The translations under genes and the position numbers were made by a program. The notes beneath the pieces are model-generated. The model was given only the letters and a program-made list of their open reading frames with translations, was not told where the DNA came from and searched no databases. Shown here one piece after another: positions 10,303-24,299 of a stretch of DNA of 64,000 nt; position 1 is the stretch's first letter; every line of letters starts with the position of its first letter. This DNA comes from Plotosus lineatus (lineage: Eukaryota > Chordata > Actinopteri > Siluriformes > Plotosidae), in the NCBI GenBank assembly GCA_024760905.1, contig CM045729.1, positions 57,040,580 through 57,104,579 on the forward strand. The letters run 5' to 3'.

Positions 10303-10640
10303 CCCAGCAAACAATTTATGTTTTTACAATATTGCTACAACCTTTCAGAAAAGTTTTGATATAGGTGACGTCAAACAGATAATATTTTCAATAAACGTCT
10401 CAAAAATGTGGTCAGAAGATGTCTAAGCAACATTAATTTGCAGAGATTGGCACTGTACTGCGAGCCTGGATGCGTGTGACACTTTGGCGGCATCAAAACA
10501 TGAAGGTCATGTCCACATTTTCAATAAACCTTATGGTTTAGCATTGTCATGATGTTCAGATAGTGTTTTGTGCAACCAGCCTAATTATGACCTTAATGCA
10601 ACATTGCTGTAATGTTGCACAACTTTCTGTGTAAGCTGGG
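10303..10640. mobile_element. Possible non-autonomous DNA transposon (MITE-like)
   Basis: The left end CCCAGCAAAC and right end GTAAGCTGGG are imperfect inverted matches about 340 bases apart. Internal repeated phrases (AACATTGCTGTAATGTTGCA, CAATAAACGTC, TTTTCAATAAACC) resemble a common teleost repeat with CCCAGCAAAC ends. The family is not identified and the target duplication is unclear. Confidence 0.35.
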
Positions 10641-13600
10641 CATATAGCAGGCTCAGTTAATGAGCTGATTGGATGGCTTTTTTGTTTGCCAATTGAATGC
10701 ATTATACTGATCAGCACTCATTCATTTAGGACAGAAAATGCAGTTTACCATGTTCTTCCATCTTAATTGTCTCTGATGATCAGATTAGACAAGGTTTGTC
10801 GCAGCATTATAGTAATTTATGTGTCTGTGGAACCATATGTAATCCACTGCTTGTCGGTGACCTCAGGGAACATCTGATAACACACCAGCATGGTCCTAAT
10901 ATAAAATTTGGCAAAAATTATGGTACATCACTTCCTATACTCCTGAATATTTCTTTGAAATAGTCTACAACATCAGAGCATGGCTTTATGAGACAATACT
11001 GTGTGTTAATGTAGTGATCATTTTAAATTAGCATTTCTTACTGCGTCACATAATTAATGAGCTGGGGGGGGGGGCTTCACCCAGCTTTCAAAATATTGCT
11101 CTATAATAATTATAATAATTATGTCTTGCCACAGCAACACTTTATTATACAGCTTTTGTATATGTAATGATCATTTAACCACACAAACTGAAGAAAAACA
11201 CAGTTAAACTCAGAGTCTTCGCTCATACTTTAACTCCAAGTGTGTGCTGATGTCTGAAATCATATCATAATTACATCTGACTCTGTCACTCAAGATTACC
11301 CTTTATTGGCGCTTTCCTAAAAGCAAAAAGATCTTCAATCTGTGTTGAAGAGGCTCTGCAATTATAGTGATAGGATCACTGATGTGATCCATATTTAAGC
11401 TACTAAAATATAAAAGTCATTGCTTCAGAAACTTGGGGCAGAACCTTGCCCACCTCTATTTATATGTGGGATGCAAATGGTTTGGATTTTTTTTTTCTAC
11501 TTCTTTTTCTTTTTCCATGGTTCTACTATGAGTAGTATAAAAGTCTGGAAGCGCTTTTAACTGAGAGAAGTGAAAATAGGAATGGCAAAATGAACGGAAA
11601 GTTCCGTACATGGTACAGTTACCGCGTTATGGGTCTTGATGTGTGATAAAATTCTCTCAGTTCAAGTTCTGCTTGGTCTTCTGTTTTCTAAACAAGCAAA
11701 TCGTAATAAAACAAATTACTCAATTTTTAACCACAGATGAGATCACATATCACACATCACTACACCTTCGGTTATAGCTGAAGTATCTTTGGCATCACAG
11801 TTAAATGATCTTTGCTATCTGTAACGATTGGTATGTTTGATAAGAGCTACCATCGATGCGTGAGTCACCCATTCCTCAGGAGGTATTTCTAGAGCAGGAT
11901 ACTATACTCTTACTTGTCATGACAAGTGAAGCAGAAGTACTGAAAGGATTTGAAGCAGCAAGCTTGCTGAATAGGAGATTTCACCTTTTAGGTATGCACA
12001 TAATATTCATTGTGAGAATATTATGATTGCTCCAGGGCGACTCCCACTCAGATTCTTCACCCTTTTGATCAAACTTACCTGTCTTCATGTCCACTAGGAT
12101 TTTCAAAAGGACTTTTAGAAAAAGCCTAAACAGCAAATCCCAGGCTTTTGTGAACCACAATGTAAGGTGAATTCCATTGTAGGCGGACGACTGTTTGACA
12201 AGAGGAACTACATATTGGCGGCAGGAACAGTGAGTTCAGGGAGTGTCTTTAATGACAAAAATGAACACCCTGCTCTCCTTGCCCAGCTGGGACCATACAA
12301 GTATTTGGTTTTTATATAGGATCTTTGCTTTCATTAACCTCAGTTTGGTTTTAGCAGTCGTTAAACATTTCAGGAAGTGGGTTAAGTCCCACCATAAAGA
12401 TCCTCCCACCTCCCAGAGATGGGCAGTAAAAACAACAACAAGGGCAAACAAGTGAAGCAAGTGCCACACTACCTTTGTTCTTCTTTTGACAATAATTATT
12501 CACATGAAACTTAAGTGTGTCTGCTTAGCTTTTTGTCATCGGACAAAACTAAGTTCCAGGAATCTGTGCTTTCATCCTACTGTAACAAGCTGACAAGGGC
12601 CATTAAATATCAGTATTAAATAAAAGTGCCACAATATTTGAAAGACTTGATCAAGCAAACAGTTTGTATTATATAATAGGCAATCAAATACATTCTGTTT
12701 GCAGGCACCACTTTTGGTCAGGATAAACAGAGAAGCTCCATTCTTAAAATTCTAAAACTTTAAGTTCGTATGGAACATAAAATTTTATGACCAGAAACAG
12801 TGTTCTGAGATTTATTATTTTATTATGATGTTTTGAAAGATTGAAACTTCCAGGTGACAAAGAGAACAACAGTTACTGAGAATGAGTTTATTAAAAATTA
12901 ATGGCAGGTACAGTATAGACTCAAACCCTACAATACAAGTCAAGAGTCAGGAAACCAGCACCAGGTGAATTGTTGTATAGATAGGTTTTCAAACAACAAG
13001 GTATGGGTGACAATATGAGAAAATGAGAAAACAAATGTAAACGTAAAACAGTTAAAGAAGCAAAACCAATCAAAGGTTTTGGTGTATTACTGTAAACAGA
13101 GCTCAATATATACTTTTCAAAGTCTTTGCTATTTGTGTTCATATAGTCTGTGATGCTAACCGAGTCCAGATGTGTGCAGTGGGTGAACACGAATGTGAGA
13201 GCTGGCAGTTTGTGGCTGTGGTAGACATGTTTGTAGACTGAGGTGCATTATAGGAAATGGAGTCTGATGTCAAATTTGGGATTGACATAGTAGATACCAA
13301 TGCACCAAGTGTTAAAAAGACAAAATGCAATTTACACTATAGACTATGGTAGAGGTAGTGGCAGGGTTAAGCATCAATCTATAAATTTAGAGTGAAGTTA
13401 GTATCAATCATTTGCAAAGGTATCATACCGGCAATGTATTTAATTAATCTGTGTGGTCTGTACATGAATGGTAGAGAGTGAAGACAGCCGAAAGAAAAGT
13501 GTACTGGGACATGTACCTGCATCACTTTATGTATGTGTGGGTATACATGTAGATGAGAAGTAGTGAATAAAGTAGCTGAAAATTTCTTGATTATAAGATC

Positions 13601-14324
13601 ACTATCTCTTCTTACTTCAGCTGAAATTTGAATAATTTCCATGATTCTGATAATACGCGCTATGTTTTGGTTTACTGATATCGTCTCTGTTTAAACTGCA
13701 GTGAAATTACAAGGGAAATTCCCTTCCGCATCATAATGAGAAAAGTACCTTACCAGCACACCCTCCTCCGCATAACTTACCATATATTGAGTAGAGCATC
13801 AGTAAATTACATCAGTATTTTACCAGATAAAATAAAATCTAAAATCATTAATGCTACAGTGACGAGAAGTATCTAGGTATCAGTTTCAGAACCCATAGAG
13901 TTGTTTGCCGAAATAAACAGGACCTTCACGTGGTTTTTGTACTAGGTAGCAACAGTCAGGATATCATATTTCATTATATTCCGTAATAAAAAATGCTTTA
14001 AAAAATAACATTTCCTCTAAGTTTCTTTCTTTATAATGTAGTTGTGCATTTTTAAAAATCATGTATGATGAGTAGCAACACTATTAATCCCAGACATATT
14101 ATCACATTGCATTTTCATAGTATGAAAATTTGGTTAGAGAATGGTTCAGGGTTAGCAATCACAGCTTTCCGTACAGCTTCAATTGTAGGACAGCCGATTT
14201 AACCCTTTTTGATATTTATTGTTCCTTTGAAATTTGAGTGAGCGCTTTCAGGTTTCTCAGGTTCTACACCTAGACATGATCAACTACACATTGCTTTAGG
14301 TAACAGTAACAATTTATTTAGATA
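10641..14324. other. 3.7 kb of AT-rich DNA with no gene recognised
   Basis: No repeat signature, splice-linked open frame or RNA gene could be supported. Short open frames here (for example 12236-12469 and 12921-13330) have no recognisable motifs and match chance expectation. Intronic or intergenic. Confidence 0.4.
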
Positions 14325-14341
14325 ATGTAATATGCATACTT

Positions 14342-14683
14342 GGGGCAGTGATGGTCTAGTGGATAGGGTGCAGGATCGCTGATCCTAAGGTTGGGGGTTC
14401 GAGTCCCCACAAGGTTGTCACTGTCCCCCCAGTGCAGCTAACTGGGTTATCAAAGGCGGGCCATGTCTCTCACTGTCTATGGTGAGAGGCATGTAAAAGA
14501 ACCATTGCTGACTTTCATAAAGAGTAGCTGCAAAACCGTCAGCGTGTTTCTGTCCCTTGCTAAAGGGTTGTGACAGGAAGGGCATCCGACGAAAAACCTA
14601 TGCCAAATCAGATGTGCGAATCAGATGATTCGCTGTGGTGACTCTCGAGAACGGGAAAAAGCCGAAAGAAAAGAACAAGAAGG
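14342..14683 (+). mobile_element. tRNA-derived SINE, type B (RTE tail), full length
   Basis: tRNA-like head (GTGATGGTCTAGTGG, GGTTCGAGTCC), shared body, then the type B end: GAAGGGCATCCGACG followed by ATTCGCTGTGG and GCCGAAAGAAAAG. A perfect 17-bp target-site duplication, ATGTAATATGCATACTT, lies at 14325-14341 and 14684-14700. Tail details match RTE copies elsewhere in this window. Confidence 0.95.
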
Positions 14684-14700
14684 ATGTAATATGCATACTT

Positions 14701-15570
14701 CAAAAACCATCTATATCATGTCATAGTCCAGCCATTTGATAAAAAAAGTGGAGAGTTTATCAACACAGCCAAAGTGATTAAATTTAAAAAATTGTGATGG
14801 TGCTAAGGATAAGTTGATTAGCTCCAGATGAACAATATTATACACTAAACGCTAGAAACTGGACCATCAAAAATAAATAAATAAAGAAATAGTATTTTCT
14901 TAAACTCAACAAACTTAATACTGTTGAAATATTATTTAAAATTACTCTGTATGCTGGTTAAAAACATTCACCTGACAGCTTATTTGCACTGTATAATTGT
15001 TTTATTAAATGTGCATACAGAATATATTGGGTTACCCAAATAAACTGCAAGCTGAAATAATCTCACAGAAATAAATATTTTTAGTATCTACAGTCAAATC
15101 TAAGCTTACAACCCCAAAGAACTCATGAACATATGACTTTGTTTAGTTAAAAGACCATTTAGTTAATTTAAACATATAATTTGAATTTACCACTTAAATG
15201 GGTAATTAAATATATAAAACATAAACAGTCTTTTAATTAAGATTAGATGAGTATATGTGACCCATGACAGCAAAGTGTAAATATTAAATAGCTCAGTAGG
15301 TGTTAAATTATTAAATACTTAACTTTAACTGAACTTTAAATATGATTTTCTCCAAAGTTGCTTAAAAGGCTAAACAAATATGTTTGAAAATGTAAAATCA
15401 TTTTAAAACTTTGGATATCTGTGACATATATATAACTGAAAATAAGACCATTTCAGGACAAGAATTAATTAGTGATCTTTATAGAACAAATATATATTTT
15501 TTACTTCCATTAAGTGATGTGATGGTGTGTGATCTTGTAGAAGGTTTGGACAATATCATTGAATAAGACT
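14701..15570. other. AT-rich DNA, no gene recognised
   Basis: Very AT-rich with no family signature. Confidence 0.4.
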
Positions 15571-15585
15571 CATGATTTTCTGCAT

Positions 15586-15935
15586 GTCTGTCTTCCTTTC
15601 GGCTTTTTCCCTTTTACTCGGGAGTCGCCACAGCGAATCATCTGATTCGCACGTTTGATTTGCCAGAGGTTTTTACGTCGGATGCCCTTCCTGACACAAC
15701 CCTTTTTAGCAAGGGACAGAAACACGCTGACGACTTTGCAGCTACTCTTTACGAAAGTCAGCAATGGTTCTTTTACATGCCTCTCACCATAGACAGTGAA
15801 AGACATGGCCCGCCTTTGATAACCCAGTTAGCCGCACTGGGGGGGACAGTGACAACCTTGTGGAGAGTGGGACTCGAACCCCCAACCTTTGGATCAGCGA
15901 TCCAGCGCCCTATACCACTAGACCACCACTGCCCC
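15586..15935 (-). mobile_element. tRNA-derived SINE, type B, full length, inverted
   Basis: Reverse complement of the family. The RTE 3'-like end is at 15586-15643, the RTE 5' UTR-like block at 15644-15703, then body and head ending CCACCACTGCCCC. A perfect 15-bp duplication, CATGATTTTCTGCAT, lies at 15571-15585 and 15936-15950. One of the least diverged copies and a good reference. Confidence 0.95.
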
Positions 15936-15950
15936 CATGATTTTCTGCAT

Positions 15951-16686
15951 ATTGTATAGAATTCTTTCTTGGATGATGTCAAAGCCTGACCACTTGCTCC
16001 CCATAACCTGTACACATATACCAGTGTAGTGCATTGTGTTCTGACACCTTTCTATATTAAATAGCATTACAAGTTTCAACAGTTTGTGCTCCATAAGTTC
16101 TTCTCTGGGATCTGACCATACAGACTAGCTTTCACTACCCAGGCCTATTACTAATTCATACACACCCATCTTTGATCACTTATGGTTGGTACTTAGCACT
16201 GCATACAACAAGCATCCACAAAAGAGCTGCCGAATTAACCATCATAAGTTGTCCCTTATCAAAGCAGTAAGAATCGTGCTGATTTTCATACTTCCTACAC
16301 ATCAGCTTCAAGAATTAACTGACCACTTTCTGTTAAATTTCTCGCACTGTTTGGTAATTACCACTGTAATAAAATAATCAATGTTATTTACTTCATCCTC
16401 AAAAAGATATAGGAAGGGATTTGGTTATCTTCATTTTCTTCTTCTTCTTCTTCTTCTTCTTCTTTTTAAAGTGTGTTGCAAGAAACAAAATCGAAATGTA
16501 CTTATTTTAAATAGCAGACAAACAAACAAATAAGTAAAATGATATTCTTGACTTAAAATATCAGTAATGTGCTGTTGCATTTTTCATGCAATACCCGGTT
16601 AAAGATTATTTACAAATTTTAATTATAAGGTCAACAAATTCCACTTTTAAATATAATATAATATACTATAGTATAATATGTGATAG
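15951..16686. other. AT-rich DNA with a (TTC)n array
   Basis: A pyrimidine TTC trinucleotide array runs at 16435-16464. No gene recognised. Confidence 0.45.
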
Positions 16687-16785
16687 TCTGGCGAGCTGTC
16701 CAGGGTGTTCCCCGCCCTGCCCCGAGTTGGCTAAGATGAGCATCCTAATTAGGATTAAGTGATTAAAAACATGAATGAATAAATC
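16687..16785 (+). mobile_element. 3' fragment of an L2-tailed SINE
   Basis: Carries only the final section of the type A or V-SINE-like tail: GGCGAGCTGTCCAGGGTG, GCCCTGCCCCGAGTTGG, CTAATTAGGATTAAG and an ATGAATGAAT end. Consistent with a 5'-truncated insertion. Confidence 0.75.
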
Positions 16786-17168
16786 AGCCACAATGCCATT
16801 CTGAAACCATTTATTTTACATGAGTACCAATGACCCATGAAACAATAACATAAATAGAGGTTTTAAATGTGCCACATTATTTTGCAAAAATCACCATTCA
16901 GCATTATCCGTACATCTTTAAATAATGTGCAGGACAGATTTTAACCTATTTCCAGTAATTTCAGAAATTTCTTTAGCTGCTTTCTTTCCTTGAATAAACC
17001 AATAAAAATTTATTACTATGACTGCCTTGAGACGTTTGTTGAAAAGTGAACACTGAACACAAGTGCAAAATTAAAATTGCCCTATTTTTTTTTTTTTTCA
17101 TACTGTGAATTGTCAATTTCAGAGATAGACAGCATGATGAGTCTGCGGATTTTTTTACTTATTTTATG
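16786..17168. other. AT-rich DNA, no gene recognised
   Basis: Contains a T-run at about 17086-17098. Nothing else seen. Confidence 0.4.
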
Positions 17169-17171
17169 AAT

Positions 17172-17241
<70 letters not shown>
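17169..17241. repeat. (AC)n-(AT)n compound microsatellite
   Basis: About 14 AC units run directly into about 20 AT units, which abut the SINE's 3' end. Confidence 0.95.
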
Positions 17242-17735
<494 letters not shown>

Positions 17736-17888
17736 CTATATGTCATATGAAGTGATCAAGGTTTTTTTATTAAGATTTCCAATTTTTACAAGTTCAATTC
17801 TAATTGAAGATTTGACTGATAAGTGGTTTCATGGCTAGTCATGGCCTGTCTCCTCATTTTTAAATAACAAATTAAGGAGATAAAAGAT

Positions 17889-18186
17889 TTGATTCCAAGG
17901 ATTGAATTTGCATTTAAAAATCTCAATACATGTTCCAAAGGCATGTTAGTGCAAGTGAACGAGGCAACCAAGATAACAGAAACTTCTGGAGTGGTCAAAT
18001 CTACAATCTGGTACATTCATAATACATTGTCAAGCTCATCAACAACAAAAGACCTGGAAAACCATGAAAGAGAACAAACCTGAATCCTAGAATTCTTTAA
18101 TTTGTGAATAAAAACCCATTCATGACATCCAGGTAAGTCAAGAACAATTTCAAGAAGATATGCCTGTGACTTGAAAAATCTACAAT
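17889..18186 (+). pseudogene. Tc1-like transposase N-terminal fragment
   Basis: The plus strand gives NEATKITETSGVVKSTIWYI, the first helix-turn-helix of a Tc1-like transposase, then after frame changes NPFMTSRQ and similar residues of the second DNA-binding subdomain, ending LEKSTI near 18180. The catalytic domain is missing; a palindromic element begins exactly there. Different from the other two Tc1-like remnants in the window. Confidence 0.6.
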
Positions 18187-18266
18187 TTGTCAATAAAGAA
18201 TTAACAAGGTTTATCTGCGATTTCATTCAAATATCAAATAGACCTTGTTAATACTCAGTTAACAAA
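18186..18266. mobile_element. Tiny palindromic MITE-like element, copy 2
   Basis: Left repeat TTGTCAATAAAGAATTAACA (18187), core ATCTGCGATTTCATTCAAAT, right repeat TGTTAATACTCAGTTAACAA. Same design as 4653-4738. Confidence 0.55.
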
Positions 18267-18402
18267 GTCTTAACAAGGTGTATCTGATATTTGAATGAAA
18301 TCACAGATAGATTTTTAAATTGATGATTCACTGTGGCGACCCCTGAAGGGAACAACCGAAAGGAAAAGAGGGAGAGGACTTGTTAATACTCAGTTGACGA
18401 AT
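18256..18402. mobile_element. Tiny palindromic element, copy 3, inverted and interrupted
   Basis: The core recurs in inverse orientation: TGATATTTGAATGAAATCAC at 18285-18304 pairs with 18217-18236 of copy 2. It is cut by an RTE 3' fragment (18321-18377) and resumes with TTGTTAATACTCAGTTGACG near 18381. Another half-element end occurs at 18682-18705. Confidence 0.5.
18321..18377 (+). mobile_element. RTE LINE 3'-terminal fragment, 57 bp
   Basis: Contains GATTCACTGTGGCGACCCCT and CCGAAAGGAAAAGAG, the RTE end, with nothing upstream. A very short 5'-truncated insertion inside a palindromic element. Confidence 0.75.
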
Positions 18403-18784
18403 GAAGAGACACCTTCATGAATATGAATAAAGAGGGTTTATCTTAATATGCAAACCACTGGTAACACTGAAGAAGTAAAAGCTTAGATTTTGCTTAGAAA
18501 GCCTGCTCAGTTCTGGAATACAATTTTTGAACACATAAAATACCTGTAAATAGATGATGAAAAGAGAAGAGTATGGAGAAGAAAAGGAAGGGCTTGTGAT
18601 CCAAAGCATATCATCCATCAGACATGGTGGACATGTGACAAACACAGGTGTTAATTAAAATGGCTGACAGACCATGTTAATTCTCGGTTGACAAATTGAT
18701 GACATTACTGCTCCAAGAAAAAGCAGGGTGAAAGCTGAAGAGAATAGAGATGTACTTCTGTTCAAATTCACTTATAAAGGCTGT

Positions 18785-18789
<5 letters not shown>
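18403..18789. other. Unannotated DNA with half of a palindromic element
   Basis: Only the end-like TGTTAATTCTCGGTTGACAA at 18684-18703 is recognisable. Confidence 0.4.

Positions 18790-18829
<40 letters not shown>
18790..18829. repeat. (AT)n microsatellite
   Basis: About 20 AT units directly before a SINE head. Confidence 0.95.
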
Positions 18830-18832
<3 letters not shown>

Positions 18833-19181
18833 GGGGCAGTGGTGGTCTAGTGGTATAGGGTGCTGGATAGCTGATCCAAAGGTTGGGGGTTCGTCGAGTC
18901 CCACTCTCCACAAGGTTGTCACTGTCCCCCCCAGTGCAGCTCACTGGGTTATCAAAGGTGGGCCCATGTCTCTCACTGTCTATGGTGAGAGGCATGTAAA
19001 AGCACCATTGCTGACTTTCATAAAGAGTAGCTGCAAAGTCGTCAGCGTGTTTCTGTCCCTTGCTAAAAAGGGTTATGTCAGGAAGGGCATCCGACGTAAA
19101 AACCTCTGCCAAATCAAACGTGCGAATCAGATGATTCGCTGTGGCGACTCCCGAGTAAAAGGGAAAAAGCCAAAAGAAAGA
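18830..19181 (+). mobile_element. tRNA-derived SINE, type B, full length
   Basis: Head GGCAGTGGTGGTCTAGTGG; box B carries a small insertion (GGTTCGTCGAGTCC). Shared body, RTE 5'-like block (GGGCATCCGACGTAAAAACC) and RTE 3'-like end. Abuts (AT)n on the left and ATATATACACAC on the right. Confidence 0.93.

Positions 19182-19183
<2 letters not shown>

Positions 19184-19228
<45 letters not shown>
19184..19228. repeat. (TA)n-(CA)n microsatellite
   Basis: A short TA stretch followed by about 17 CA units at the SINE's 3' end. Confidence 0.93.
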
Positions 19229-19416
19229 ATATATGTATGTATGTAAAATCTCTGTTTTGTGAAACATCAATTTTACAGCATTTAAGTGAATTTGAACTAA
19301 AGTACAACTCTATTCTCTTCATATTCAGTATTTCATCTGAGGAATGTAACTTTACACAGAAGTATTTTCCCTCCCAATATAAACTGTAAAGATGAGACAT
19401 TAAGACATTACAAACA

Positions 19417-19516
<100 letters not shown>

Positions 19517-19521
19517 TTTTT

Positions 19522-21640
<2,119 letters not shown>

Positions 21641-21679
<39 letters not shown>

Positions 21680-21680
21680 C

Positions 21681-21720
<40 letters not shown>
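21641..21720. repeat. (TG)n-(GA)n compound microsatellite
   Basis: TG units to about 21686, then GA units. Confidence 0.95.
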
Positions 21721-21725
<5 letters not shown>

Positions 21726-21832
21726 CTAATTGTCAGTGAGAGTGCAAGCCTGCAGCTTGGAAGGTGGGACAAAAAACTTGCACTGTCTTTGTTCTCTACA
21801 GTTGCATGGCAGTTACAAATCAGGTATATAAA

Positions 21833-21834
<2 letters not shown>

Positions 21835-21877
<43 letters not shown>
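21835..21877. repeat. (CA)n microsatellite
   Basis: About 20 CA units. Confidence 0.95.
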
Positions 21878-21878
<1 letters not shown>

Positions 21879-22094
21879 TTTCTGCTCTTACCCTAATCCA
21901 CTTAAATTCAACAGCAGCTGCTCCAACACACAAGATGGTTGTTTGTTTTATTGTCTGTTCCCAACCAGAGGAAACCAAACCAGAGAAAATCTCCACTAGA
22001 TTGCAAAACTTATTGTGCCTCTGCATGGGTCTGAGTGGGTGGATGTGTGTAGTTCAAATATGTCTAAACGTGCATTCGCATGTGTTTGCCCAGA

Positions 22095-22101
22095 AGTGTG
22101 T

Positions 22102-22144
<43 letters not shown>

Positions 22145-22290
22145 GTGTGTGTGGGCGTTTGGATATAGGTATTTGTGTAGGTGGAGTGTAGCTGTATGTG
22201 TGTGGGTGACTGAGTGTGGGCGTTCATGTGCATGTGCTTGCCCCGTGTATGTGTGTGTGTGTGTGTGTGTGGTGTGTGTATGTGTGTGAA
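22095..22290. repeat. TG-rich array, interrupted
   Basis: Perfect TG blocks at about 22101-22137 and 22249-22271 joined by degenerate TG-rich DNA. Confidence 0.9.
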
Positions 22291-22877
22291 CTGAACTAGA
22301 ACTGACTCTAACATAGAAGCAAGGATGCCTGTAAAGGCACAGAGTATTCCTGCACATCCTGACCCTTCCTGAATGCTGAGAGTTTCAGCTGAAATGAAAC
22401 TACAGCAACCAGGAGGACATATAAGAGGGTTTAGCTCAGATCCCTGGGAATGAAACCCCGGGTGCAGTGGGAAAATCTAAAGTTCAGGCCTGTATTTCAG
22501 GTTTCAGTTAGAGACAGTTGCAGCCTGCTGCTTAGGGGCTTTCCCAAAATGGGGCACCATTGAGAGGGGATACAAAGAGACCCACCTGTGGTTCTCTGAG
22601 GACTGTGGTGTCTGCTCACTGTGGGAAATGTCTTTCTGTTGTAAAACTGCAAGGCTGCTGATATTTTTCATTTCCAGTTGGCTGATTAATTCAGTGATGA
22701 ATCTAAATGGTGTGTGGTCTAAAATTTACTGCAGTTTGAAATAAGGGTGAAAATAGAGGATGAGGAAGGCTGTCCCATTATGTCACGTTATCGTTATGAC
22801 TCTTCATGGATGAATGTTAAATAAGTACTTTATGTTGCCACATGCACACAACCCACAACCCCCCTCTCCCCCCACAG
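22291..22877. other. Unannotated DNA
   Basis: No gene or repeat family recognised. Confidence 0.4.
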
Positions 22878-22878
22878 T

Positions 22879-22931
<53 letters not shown>
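22878..22931. repeat. (GA)n microsatellite
   Basis: About 26 GA units. Confidence 0.95.
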
Positions 22932-22932
<1 letters not shown>

Positions 22933-23136
22933 GAGACATTAATTAAAGATATTAGTATTAATTAAAATACTAATGTACCCCAATTAGAGAATGTTCTATG
23001 TTGTATGTTGAAAATTATAAATCTTGCTTTTAAAAGTTTTCTGGATATATTTGCAACATCAGAATGAACTTTATCTTGCTTGTAATAATACAGTAATATA
23101 ATACTTATCGATGACAGATAGAATACTAAATGAACA

Positions 23137-23137
<1 letters not shown>

Positions 23138-23176
<39 letters not shown>
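23138..23176. repeat. (CA)n microsatellite
   Basis: About 19 CA units. Confidence 0.95.
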
Positions 23177-23177
<1 letters not shown>

Positions 23178-23384
23178 CATTGTTCTGTGGATAATTAAAA
23201 TACCTCTGCAGAAAAGGTGAAACTTACACCTTGGTTTTTCTATATAACTTCTTTGCACATATTATTATCCTGTACATTTTTCCATTATTTATTTAATATA
23301 CAACACATGTTTTTAAATAACACATTTGCTTTTGTAGTCCATCAACTGGTTAAAATATGCTGTGGGTAATTAGATCAAACCTTT

Positions 23385-23531
23385 ACCAAAGAGACGATTC
23401 ATGTATGTGGTGAAGGAGGACATGAAGGTCGTTGGTGTAAGAGAAGAAGATGCAGAGGATAGGGTGAGATGGAGGCAGATGATTCGCTGTGGCGACCCCT
23501 GAAGGGAAAAGCCGAAAGGAAAAGAAGAAGA
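23385..23531 (+). mobile_element. RTE LINE 3' end, 147 bp, with target-site duplication
   Basis: 5'-truncated RTE insertion. It encodes the final RTE residues (VVKEDMKVVGVREEDAED, VRWRQMIRCGDP) and ends GCCGAAAGGAAAAGAAGAAG. A perfect 17-bp duplication, AATTAGATCAAACCTTT, lies at 23368-23384 and 23532-23548. Low divergence from the 48.8 kb copy suggests fairly recent insertion. Confidence 0.95.
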
Positions 23532-23548
23532 ATTAGATCAAACCTTTC

Positions 23549-24258
23549 TTAAATTGGTGAACTCCACTTTTCCGTCCCATTAGCTCGGCAGTGAGCACAA
23601 ATTAGGCATGTACTACATTTAATAGTTTGATATGAGCATGGTGTCACAAAAACAAACGGTAATAAATAGCAATAGTGTCAAAATAACTTGTGTTTTATGG
23701 GGTGGGGGTTAGAATGGATTTTACTCATTTCAAAGATTAATTAAAATAAATAAAAATATTAATAAAATGTGTTTACATTTATTGATAAAACATTAATAAT
23801 ACCTATACAGCTAATAGAATAAAGTTAAATTCAGATGAACATTTCATGTCTCCATTTGGAGTGGTTTCTATAAAATGGAAAAGATTTATGGTTAACTAAA
23901 AATACTAATAGGATTCCTCCATGTCAGATAATGTCAATTATTCGAACATCATAAAATAGCAATTGTGGACAGGTATCAGTTCTGTAGACTTACTGATGCA
24001 TTGCATCAGTTGTTAGATGAAGTCCCCGCCAAAAATAACACATTTGCCTTGCATCAGATTTAGTAAACTGAACAATTGATGACCTAATCTGTGTTCGTGT
24101 CGTGCAGAAATCAGCAAAAACGAATGAATTGTCAGTTGCGTGCTGTTTGTGTATCTATACAGGAAAGTCCCTTTGCTGTAAACGGTATAAATCAGCCAGT
24201 TTAGATATGTATACAGTATGCAAAATGACTGGGAGTGCAGTTAGAAAGAAAGAAAAAA

Positions 24259-24299
<41 letters not shown>

